NCBI GenBank assembly: GCA_002261195.1
Contig: MVBO01000163.1
Span: 1 to 31,391 of the forward strand
From: Bifiguratus adelaidae
Taxonomy: Eukaryota; Mucoromycota; Endogonomycetes; Endogonales
DNA length: 31,391 nucleotides
Direction: 5' to 3'
Every line of letters begins with the position of its first letter. Within the stretch, counting starts at the first letter, position 1. The notes beneath the pieces are model-generated. The model was not told the DNA's origin, made no database searches, and saw only the letters and a program-made list of their open reading frames with translations. Shown one piece after another: positions 13,401-21,918 of this stretch. The position numbers and the translations under genes were made by a program.

Positions 13401-14508
13401 AAGAGATCGCCTCGCGAATGCTTCAAGAAGATTGCAAAGATATTCAAAGCCTCTTCAAAGATAAGGCCGGTATCTGCTAAGCGGCGATAGACGACATCTA
13501 CGACATCGGGAAAGTTTTGCCAAAGCCACTGTATCGCTGGTGCGTCCATAACGCGCACAATCCTTCGGAGAGCTCTCCAGTATTCGGGCACTTCACTGAC
13601 ACGCAATATGCGTATCTTTTCATCCTTGAACTTAACGAACTCTTGATGCAGTGTTGCATTTCGCATAACTGAGAGTATCTGCTTGATAACCGATGTCATG
13701 GCTTCAGAAATCGTACGGTCAATCTTCTTGTCTGCACTGGCAAAGCTATGAAGCTGCATTAGTGACCAGCTTCGCGCGTCCTTGTCTTCGCTAATGAACA
13801 GTAATCCCATAGCTTTTGCCGTCCTCGCGGTGAAGGTGTTGTGGGGACCGACCTGATGTTTGATACACTTGATGGCAGATATAAAATGGCGATTGACTTC
13901 AAGGTTATCCATCAATGTTGGGTGTAATAATGTCTCGTAAAACGCCGCCAATGTGCGAGGAGATACAATAACCGGTGCGTGACCAGTGTCGGCGTTGTGA
14001 GGGGTATCGGGCTGTCGGTCAGGCCCTTGTATCTCCTTCAGATCAGCCATCACGCGTGCAGAGATCCACTCGTCCAGACTGTCAAAGTATGCTTTCACAT
14101 TTTCCTCATCGTATTCCTTACTGTACCTAAGGCCACATGTTGAAGATCACATCAACCTGTTACCCAGTTATATGCAGAGTCTACTTACGCTTGTCGAGTT
14201 ACCTCGATCCCTTCATAAAAGTACTCCAAACACTCCTTACACGTACTCAATTGCTCGTTCATTATCGATTTGAACTTGACGATACTCCCCTCGTCCTCTA
14301 ACGAAAAGAATATCATGGACGCCTGTACGATCTCGGCCAACTCTTTCCGACACCACCAGTGCTGCTTCTCCGTCGTGAGCAGCAGGCGCAGTATCTCGCC
14401 GTATAACTCATTCTCATAGTCCGCGTCACTCTCGTGCTTGTCTTTGTCATGCAGAAGATCTAGAATCCTCTCTACCGAACTCGAGGACCCGACCGCTTCA
14501 CCGTCCAT
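7494..14508 (-). CDS. SEN1: Sen1/senataxin-type superfamily 1 RNA-DNA helicase
   Basis: Eleven exons, 5' to 3' on the minus strand: 14189-14508, 10269-14120, 10011-10223, 9939-9952, 9144-9887, 8975-9089, 8656-8923, 8486-8602, 8374-8434, 8157-8317 and 7494-8105, giving 2158 aa (yeast Sen1 has 2231). Sen1 unwinds RNA-DNA hybrids, ends short non-coding transcription and resolves R-loops in the nucleus. The first 900 or so residues form the helical Sen1 N-terminal domain, followed by a charged, low-complexity linker. The helicase core holds the P-loop GPPGTGKT (about 1462-1469), APSNAAVDEIV, DEAAQ (about 1688-1692), VGGDPNQLPP, QYRMHPSIS, GVITPYSQQ, DGFQGQEKDIIIFS and RRMNVGLTRAR. The 203-residue tail is basic and likely disordered. 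The start is the first ATG of the first exon; an in-frame GTG lies 27 bp upstream. Nine of ten introns lie at or beyond the end of exon 2, whereas exon 2 runs 3852 nt unbroken. Confidence 0.94.
9939..9952 (-). other. SEN1: 14-nt micro-exon encoding the core of the SEN1 P-loop
   Basis: On the minus strand a CAG acceptor precedes 14 nt that read A-CCC-CCT-GGC-ACC-G, directly followed by a GTAAGC donor. The flanking exon ends with GG and the next begins with GC-AAA-ACG. The splice gives GPPGTGKT, the invariant Walker A loop, and no other arrangement does. The flanking introns are 58 bp (9953-10010) and 51 bp (9888-9938). Confidence 0.88.
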
Positions 14509-14753
14509 GATATCAGCAACGTGAGGTCTTAGCACTAACAGGGGTGAAACTCTACACCAGGGACAAGAATGCCCATACTAGCTGAAGCGAGAGAGAAGAG
14601 AATGCAGAATTTGTAACGCGCAACGAATTGACACGACGCGCTTCACTTTGGAACACTTACTGCCAACATGATTGCGGGCTTTCTCTTTGACTTACAAACA
14701 CCTTTTATTGCCAATGTTATTGCCATCATGCAGTGCAAATCACTTGTTAATCA
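14509..14753 (-). promoter_or_regulatory. SEN1 upstream region / VDAC downstream region
   Basis: These 245 bp lie between the VDAC stop and the SEN1 start. They must hold the VDAC 3' end and the SEN1 promoter. I see no TATA box or other element I would name. Confidence 0.4.
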
Positions 14754-15812
14754 CTAATTCTCCAAGGTAAAAGCAACGCCTACGCGGTGGACATCCTCCT
14801 CGAATCGCGTCGTATCAACCTGGGCAGCCAAGGTTACCTTCACGCCCGGTTTCAAGGCTTGCGTGTAGCTCATGGCCAAGACACCAAAGTTGTTGACCTT
14901 GGCCTTGATAGCCGTATCGGGATCCAATCGATAACGGGTACCGACTTCGAGACCGACGACGTTGTTGTTCTTGGTGTCCCAGGTGGCTTTGGCTCCGGTC
15001 TCAATGGCAGGGCTGACACAGTGGTAGTAAGAAGCTATAGAGACATGATGAGCCACATCATCCGTAAACTACGAGGAGCTTACCAGTGTACATGCTCAAA
15101 GAGTTGGTGGCATGCAAGTTCACCGTGTAGTCGGGACCAACGTAGCCGAGCGCCGTGTTGTAGCGGCTGACCAGACCATTGGCAACATCGTATCCCACCT
15201 CGGCTCCAGCCAAGAAGCCTTCTCGTCCAATGACCGTGTCAACCGCAACCTGAGTTTTGAACACATCAAGGGTGGCCACGCTATGGACACTGGGTTGCTT
15301 GTAATCAGCCTTGATGATGGCATTCTTAGCTCCGGTGGAAGGCACAAACATGGTGTCGAGGTCGACCTTGAGTCCCTTGGCCAGGTTGTTTTCAAACTCG
15401 ACTTTAGCCTTGAGCTGATTTGCGGTCGTCCACGCTTGTGTGAACGTCACGCCATTGGCCTTGTTGGCCCACTTTGTTTCTAAGTCACCGAGGATGAGTC
15501 CCGACTTTGCATCCTTGATGCCTGCCACTTTGAACGACTAACAAAGAGCAAAGGGTTAGCTCCCGTCCATAGCTCAACCGGTCTTATTGCTTGACGCCGA
15601 GAAGAGATGTCAGTAGCAGGCGAGTCGGCCCAGCCAGTGGACCTGAATGACCTCATACCTCACACCTCTCACACACCCTGCCACACAATACCTACCACAC
15701 CGTTCGGGGCTGTGGTCTTGGCCTCTAGCTTGAAGCCATGGGTAATAAAGTCCTTGCTAAGCAAGTCTCGAGTAGGTTTGCCAATGTCAGAAAAGGGGAT
15801 AGGAACAGACAT
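14754..15812 (-). CDS. POR1: Mitochondrial outer-membrane porin (VDAC)
   Basis: Exons on the minus strand are 15696-15812, 15084-15537 and 14754-15034, giving 283 aa, the standard VDAC length. The protein is a 19-stranded beta barrel that passes ATP, ADP and other metabolites through the outer mitochondrial membrane. The N-terminus VPIPFSDIGKPTRDLLSKDF is the typical pore-lining helix, followed by KLEAKTTAPNGVSFKV and repeated amphipathic strands. GLEVGTRYRLDPDTAIKAKV fits the eukaryotic porin signature, and the protein ends VGVAFTLEN. There is no cleavable presequence, as expected. Intron 1 is 158 bp, about three times the window norm, and is CA/GT-rich at its 5' side. Intron 2 is 49 bp. The gene shares a 315-bp divergent upstream region with condensin subunit 2. 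Confidence 0.96.
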
Positions 15813-16127
15813 GGTCGCAGAGAGAGAAAGAGCGCGCGAGAAGTGTTTTAAGTGGACTGTTTAATGTGTGACACGTCATGATGCGCTCGGAATGATGGAT
15901 GAAGCTATTATGAGCCATTGAAGCTTATTGGGTAGATGCAGAGTTGATGGAGGGTATATCTGCAATGAATGAACATGTTTATTGCGTAGAGTGGCTCTAG
16001 AACGACGCCTTGAGGAGGAAAACGCGCTTAGACTGGAGACTGTCCAAATTAGGCAAGTGATAGGTGGTCTTGCGCGCGTCTCTCACTCTCACTCCCTCAC
16101 CTCTTTACTTTAACTCCCTCATACCCT
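15813..16127. promoter_or_regulatory. Divergent promoter region, VDAC / condensin subunit 2
   Basis: This 315-bp stretch lies between two start codons facing away from each other, so it must carry both promoters. The side next to the condensin gene is strongly pyrimidine-rich on the plus strand (about 16076-16127). Short GCGCGC-type words occur near 15830-15840 and 16071-16080, and ACGCGC near 16022-16027, but there is no perfect ACGCGT. I see no ORF or RNA gene. Confidence 0.5.
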
Positions 16128-18972
16128 ATGCCGTCTATCCATGCTCATCAGGAGGGTGGAGGCATGGACGATCGAGCACGCAAGTTCTTGGGAATGCAGG
16201 TATCAGGCAAGCGACATGCTGATGGGACACCGATACGCGCACCGACAGGTTCAGCCTATGTGACCATTGATGTTCCGCTCAATGACGATGAGGCTGAGAA
16301 GCGACATCGACGTCGCTCAGCAAGAGAGGAGACGAATCGACGGCGGTCACTCCTTGCTTCTCCGATGCGCGCCGGTGCCCATGGACTGGATGGAGGTCAG
16401 TCAGGGACAACGTCGCCAGGTACAGCTCGACGTGATAGTGGCCGAAAGCGACTTGACGTGGTGGCTACCGCTCCGAGACTGCAAGTTCCCCTGATATCCT
16501 CCGAACAAATGTACAACAATTATGAAGAGTGGATGAAGATGGCTACGGATAATGTGAGTACAACTAAAGACAGGGCGTATGGCCCTCAACTGGTGCGCGG
16601 TATCGCATGCTCATCTCTTGATCGTCTAGAAAATCAATGCCGCCAACAGTTGGAATTTCGCCTTGATTGACTACTTTCATGAAATGACCTTTCTGCGCGA
16701 CGGCGACTCTATCAATTTCCAAAAGGCGTCTTGTACGTTGGACGGTTGTGTCAAGATTTACATTTCGCGTGTGGATTCTGTCGCTAGTGAGACCGGAAAG
16801 CTCCTGAGTGGATTAGCGGACAGCGCAGGTAATGAATTTCCCCTACAAAGGAATGACTTGTCTAAAATAGCTTGTAGTGGATGGAGCTGACCGTGAAGAG
16901 GATGATGAAGGAGAAATAGAGCGACGACAGAGACGAAAGGTAAGCAGTTTTCACTCTTTCATGACTCGCACCGACAATGTTCATGGACCCTCGGTATTCC
17001 AGGCAAATCGAACAGAGAATACGATAGCCAAGGACTTTAGCTCCATCATTGCGAAAAAGTTGGATCTCGAGTTCTCGGTCGATCCACTCTTCAAAAAGAC
17101 ATCTGCAGACTTTGATGAAGGTGGAGCGCGCGGTTTACTGCTGAACCACTTGGCCGTCGACAGAGATTGTCGCATCATTTTCGATGCTGGTGACGCGCGA
17201 GATGCTGACGAAGACGATTTGGAGGATGTTGGTGATGAGGAAGGAACCGCAGGCGAGGACGAAGGTCAGGCTGCTGAAAAAAAGTGGAGGCAAAGAGGCA
17301 TCATGAAGCCAAGCGACTATAAACCCGTGAGCATCGAATCCCTTCGAGGTGTGTCTCAAAACACAGCCTGGCATATTGGCTCTAACATTGCGTATGCAGA
17401 TAAATTCATGCCATCTCTACAGAATTTGAACAACCAAACCATTTGCCCTAGCTTGAAAAGCTTTGAGTTCACCATGGATGGTAACGTTGATCTGGATTGG
17501 ATCCGAAGTGACGAAGAATTGGGGCGATACCGGCCTGTAGGCACTCAGGCCGCCACACTTGACGCATTGGATAATAATGTAGATGGCGGCATGGAGAGCG
17601 AGATTGAGCAATTGCCATTCGATGACATACCCGAGACAGGCATCGACATGATGATGGATGACAACAACCCGTTTGATCCTAAGCAGGCCAATGATGGCAT
17701 GGAAAGTGGAGAAGATGACTACGATGAAGGTCGTGAAGGTGATTACTTGATGGCTATGGCTACAGGGGAATCAGGCATGTTTTCCTACTTCGACACTGCC
17801 TTCAAAAAGAATTGGGCGGGACCAGAACATTGGAAATTGAAGAGAGCGGTTCGAAAACGTGAGTAATCCTTGTCACCATGACTAAGATGTCGACTAAAGT
17901 TATCGTCGACAGTACCACGGAAAGACGAAGAAGCTACAGAAGGATTAGACGAAGGGGAAGGAGGACAGGAAAAGCGTAAACGCAAGACCAAAGAACCATT
18001 TACGATCGACTTCATCAATGGAGAAGACGTTGATGAAAAAGTCCTCTTCGCCAAAGCCACCAAATCCTCCATCACCATGCCGCTCTCTCGAGACAAGAAC
18101 AACCGGCATTTGCTTCCGGACGACATGCAGTTTTCGTCAAAGCAGCTCTTGCGCTTCTTTTTGAAACCCAAATTCACGGTATGTTGACAGGATGCGAGTG
18201 AACGTCTGGGGACTGATAGCAGCCTTGTTCAGATTATGTCTCGACGAAAAGGCTTAGAAGTAGCAGGAGGTAAATGGGCGTAAAACGGTCTAGTGTAGGA
18301 CACCTTGTTTACCTTGGCTTCTGTACAGACAATGAGCCTGACGAAGGCTTCTGGGCGCAGCAGAATCCGGACGCAGATGGCGAAGATACCTACGGGGATA
18401 CACCGTACGACGGCATGGGTATGTGGGCCCACGGCATGTCTCTAGTCTATCCTCACACCTTCTACTAGACGTGGGAGACCCTGGTGCGTTAGGGTTTGAC
18501 GATGACGACGACGATGTCATGGATGGCATAGGAGAATCTTTCGGCGACCAAACGCTATCGCAGCCATTGAAATTCGTCCAAGCAGATTACATCAATTACG
18601 CAAAGACGGCCAAGAAAGTAGACGTCAAGAAGCTTAAGGACAATTTGTGGCAGCAGATGGTATCTTCTGGGGACAAGGTCAGTAAACAATGTTTATAAAG
18701 GCATGGCACTGATGACGACCCAGAGCTCGAATCGTCAGGCTTCGCCAGACGTGGACAAGCTACCCAAGGAACAAACCTTTTCATCCGTCATGAACGGTCT
18801 CAAGGATCTATACCCAGCCGATAAGCGAAAGGACATTTCCGTCTCCTTTGGCTTTATTTGCCTGCTTCATCTTGCCAACGAACGCGGCTTGTCTATAGAG
18901 TCTGCCGATGACATTGACTTGAGCGAGCTTGTCATTCGGCAGGACAATGTGGATGGAGGCAATTCTGTATAA
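16128..18972 (+). CDS. BRN1: Condensin complex subunit 2 (kleisin, Brn1/barren/CAP-H)
   Basis: Nine exons: 16128-16553, 16630-16828, 16878-16939, 17003-17858, 17913-18178, 18233-18269, 18329-18418, 18469-18677 and 18724-18972, giving 797 aa. The kleisin bridges the SMC2-SMC4 heads of condensin and anchors the HEAT subunits for mitotic chromosome compaction. The diagnostic N-terminal kleisin block starts at about residue 143: KINAANSWNFALIDYFHEM, then FQKASCTLDGCVKIYISRVD and TGKLLSGL. A basic region near 44-65 (RHRRRSAREETNRRR) precedes it. The middle is acidic and likely disordered (DEDDLEDVGDEE). The C-terminal block includes QPLKFVQADYINYAKTAKKV, DVKKLKDNLWQQM and ISVSFGFICLLHLANERG, typical of the family winged-helix end. 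Intron 3 (16940-17002) is 63 nt and open in frame, so retention would insert 21 residues. Confidence 0.94.
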
Positions 18973-19158
18973 AAACTCGAGACTGACCTAGTGTAATGCC
19001 TGTTGTGTACTTGTAGCAAGAAGATAAAACCAAAATAAGGGCAACATCAGTGTGAATGCAATAGCCCCAAGCCTTTAGAGGCCATTACTTGCTTTTACCA
19101 GGAACGATACGAAGCCAAAATAAAACAAATACATGCTCAATCTAGTGGCTAATCTGTT
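18973..19158. other. Convergent 3' gap between BRN1 and COF1, with AATAAA
   Basis: These 186 bp hold the 3' ends of two converging genes. A plus-strand AATAAA lies at 19119-19124, about 150 nt after the condensin stop, and could serve as its polyadenylation signal. I see no coding content. Confidence 0.45.
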
Positions 19159-19761
19159 CTAAGCAGAGGAACGGGAAACCTTTTCCAAAACAGTCTATCG
19201 CGATCGCGTCAGTCTAGTCACGCGACATTATACGCGCATTCACGTACCTGGTAATCCACCTCGGAGAAGTCTGTTCCTTGAACTTCAACAGCAATGCCTA
19301 CGAGCTTTCTGCGTAGTCCCTCTTTGCTGGAGGCGTAGACCATCTTTTGACGAATCTTTGCGGTATCAGGAGTCCTATCATGGCATAAGCCTTCTGCACC
19401 CATCAACATCTCGACAGCACACGTACCATGTATAAAAGGTAATCTTGTTTCGGATACCCTCGTCGCCCTTCTCGTATTGAAAGTCGTACACGGCGTAACG
19501 AGGCTCATCGGCAGGTAAAGCAGCGATGAAAGCATCGTAATCTTGTCCGCTCTCAGCCTTTTCCACGACAATTTCTTTCATATCATCAGAGATCTTGAAG
19601 ATGACATATTGATACTTTTTGCCCAACTTGAGTTGTTGGAATGCTTCCAAGCAGGCATCAGAGACGGTGACTCCCGAGGACTAAGAGATGAGACAAGAAT
19701 GAACGAGATGCCGCGTAAGTTTTATAGATATACCATATAGAAGCTTATCAAGACATACCAT
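19159..19761 (-). CDS. COF1: Cofilin / actin-depolymerizing factor
   Basis: Exons on the minus strand are 19759-19761, 19427-19680, 19248-19374 and 19159-19194, giving 139 aa (yeast cofilin has 143). Cofilin binds and severs actin filaments in the cytoplasm. The protein starts with [14 protein letters not shown], the phospho-regulatable N-terminal Ser region, then [12 protein letters not shown] and [37 protein letters not shown] and GLRRKL form the long actin-binding helix. It ends [21 protein letters not shown]. Exon 1 is just the ATG, followed by a 78-bp intron with GTATGT and TAG ends. An intron straight after the ATG is known in ADF/cofilin genes of plants and some fungi. The last exon encodes only 11 residues. 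Confidence 0.95.
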
Positions 19762-19915
19762 AGTGTTGTAATCTCTAAAGAGAGGTGAATAGAGTAGAAG
19801 AGAAGAATAGGAAGGTGAACGCTAGCCTTCCAGGCGATACGAAAGGGGTCCCTTTGAAGCCGAATGTATGACGTCACTCAAATTTCGGTACGTCATAGCT
19901 TGGCGATGCGTTTAT

Positions 19916-21794
19916 TTACAATGGAAGAAGTCTACCGTGTAGCGTGGCATTGTTGGGAGCTGGGTGTACACGGAGTATGCCTGCCAAGACTTCATACAAT
20001 TCTATGTTCTGAAAACCTTGGACCACCTTTCCCCTCCCACCGACCATGGCCTCAAAGGCCGGACCTTTGGCAACGAATATGGCGCGCATTTCTTCTTCGA
20101 AATTATCGTATCCGTGGATGCCAATGGGTCGATAGACTTTTCGTGTCTTGATATCAAAGGTAGAGTGGGTGACAAATGCCCAGCCAAGATCTGGGACCGC
20201 CAAGATGGGAGTGATGCGCTGAGAGTGTGAAAAATGCCACTTCTCGGGTATATCGGGTCGTTGATAAACTTGGTAGTGCGGATGATGGTGTAATTCTGCC
20301 CAGAGCGCTAATTCGTCGTACATGCGCTGTTGTATGCCTAGGTCCGATGTGTTGGGCCTTATGCCAAGGAGAGGCCAAGCCTCTGTCTCACCAACGTATT
20401 GCATCAGGTCAGGCGATAAGATCTCGTCGTAGAAGATCAGGCGATCCAAGCTCGAATTGGACATACCATGGTCACTCGTCTAATGTTGGCAGAGCTTAGC
20501 AACAGATGTGGTAATACCTCAAGAGGGTACTTACCACAACAATATTAACCCAATCACTCAAACCGCGGTCATCTATCTCGGCAACGAGGCGGCCAATCAT
20601 GGTATCCGCTTGAGATATTACTTGATTGACCTCTTTACTGTCAGGGCCATTACGATGGCCCATTTGATCAACGTCAGGGAAATATAGCGCAATGAGCTGC
20701 GGTCGTTCATCGACATTCTCGATATCCAGCCAATTGAGCGCCACGTCCACCTTGTCGTCAAGCGATAGGTCGTCGGAGTAGTCGACATGGTACGTGGGGG
20801 TTGTGTTATGGATGGTGGTCGAGCAGCCAGGCCACATGAGCACAGCCGAGGACACATTCTGCAGCACAGTAGTAATCCAAATCTTGGAGCAGGGTCAGGA
20901 TCATGTATCGGTCAATCCATGTCTTGCACTTACCGGCTCCCCGTGCCACCATTTGCTATCCCAGCTAAGCTTTGGATCTTTGTAGAAAAAGGACTCGTGA
21001 AGTTCAGGATCATAAAATTCGTTACCGACGATGCCGTGCGACTCTGGATACAGGCCAGTAGCGAGTGTCCAGTGATTGGGAAAGGTAACAGACTACCCAT
21101 GGTTCAGCTTTGACATGCTTGATGCAAATACATGTAACTTACTGGAAAAGACGGATTCATGTATTCTGCGCGTATACCTTGCGATGCTGCAAACAGTATG
21201 AGAAGTCGTTCTTGGCAACATGTCATGATGACTTGCCCATATCCGTGATGTTGTTGGCAATGCCTCGGTCCAGATAATCGTTCCGGAAGCCATCTAGACT
21301 AATGACAATGACCGTCTCTCGAAAGCCGTGTGTACCATTGTTGTAGAGTTTCTTGGGTAAAGTCCAAGGCGGATGTGTCGGTTTCCGTCTGCCAATAGCG
21401 ATATAGAATACGATAATCGTGATAAGTGCAATAGCGAACGTGATGCTTGCGGCTATAAGGTAGGCGTTGCGTTTGCGAAGCTGAGGGATAAACAGGCGTC
21501 AACCACCTTGGCGGGAAAACGCAATTGCCTACTACTCACCACGCAGAACCGACCCGACTCTTGGTCGACAGCTTCCGCAACATGGTCTGGTGCCGTCAAA
21601 GTCGCATTCTGGCCACTTAGCAAGCCTGCTCGCTCATCATTGCCTTCTCCCTCTCCCACATCCTCCTCGGCAGCTTCATAGTCTGTATGTGATGCTGGAG
21701 CATTAGCACTCAGGTCAGCAATGTCCAGACGGTCCTCTTGTCCTTGTGCAGGATGTGAGGACTGCCACTGTGCATCCGTTGTCCCACTGTCCAT
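19916..21794 (-). CDS. Type II membrane nucleotide pyrophosphatase/phosphodiesterase (NPP family)
   Basis: Exons on the minus strand are 21540-21794, 21237-21480, 21143-21186, 20934-21092, 20535-20882 and 19916-20479, giving 537 aa. The family hydrolyses phosphodiester or pyrophosphate bonds of extracellular or lumenal nucleotides with two zinc ions. Residues 1-89 are acidic and cytosolic. Residues 90-115 (NAYLIAASITFAIALITIIV...) are a signal anchor. The ectodomain carries the full alkaline-phosphatase-fold set: D148 (SLDGF), nucleophile T184 (SVTFPNHW), D306 and H310 (DVDQMGH), D353 and H354 (SDHGM) and H472 (GIHGYDN). Exon 2 ends in a GC donor. The ATG used is the first in frame. The gene begins only 85 bp after the lyase stop. 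Yeast Npp1/Npp2 are the likely counterparts. Confidence 0.92.
21187..21236 (-). other. GC-AG intron in the NPP gene
   Basis: The 50-bp intron between exons 2 and 3 starts GCAAGT and ends TTGCAG on the minus strand. The frame joins ATG-G to CA-TCG, giving ITDMASQGIRAEYMNPSF, which is the expected family text before the catalytic threonine. The nearby GT (two codons on) gives the wrong frame. Confidence 0.8.
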
Positions 21795-21879
21795 GGCGAT
21801 GAACTGCAGAAAAGCACTCTGCCTTAATTTAGCGCAGGGAATGAAAGGAAACAATGGATTTTACACTTTGCTGGCATTG

Positions 21880-21918
21880 CTACAATTTGGCTTCACTCTT
21901 GTTCTGCCACGCGAATTC
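21880..21918 (-). other. 39-nt terminal exon carrying the PTS1 (-AKL)
   Basis: The last exon reads [12 protein letters not shown] and stop. It is reached by a GTAAGT donor after RKKL (ending at 21969) and a TAG acceptor, removing 50 bp (21919-21968). If the intron is retained, the frame continues for 31 residues and ends -SNASKV with no PTS1. Confidence 0.82.

Noticed and set aside
16940-17002. Intron of length divisible by three without stops in BRN1 (also 23370-23417 and 29453-29503) as a sign of alternative splicing
   Set aside because: About a third of introns are multiples of three by chance, and short ones often lack stops. The few seen among 80 are not an excess.
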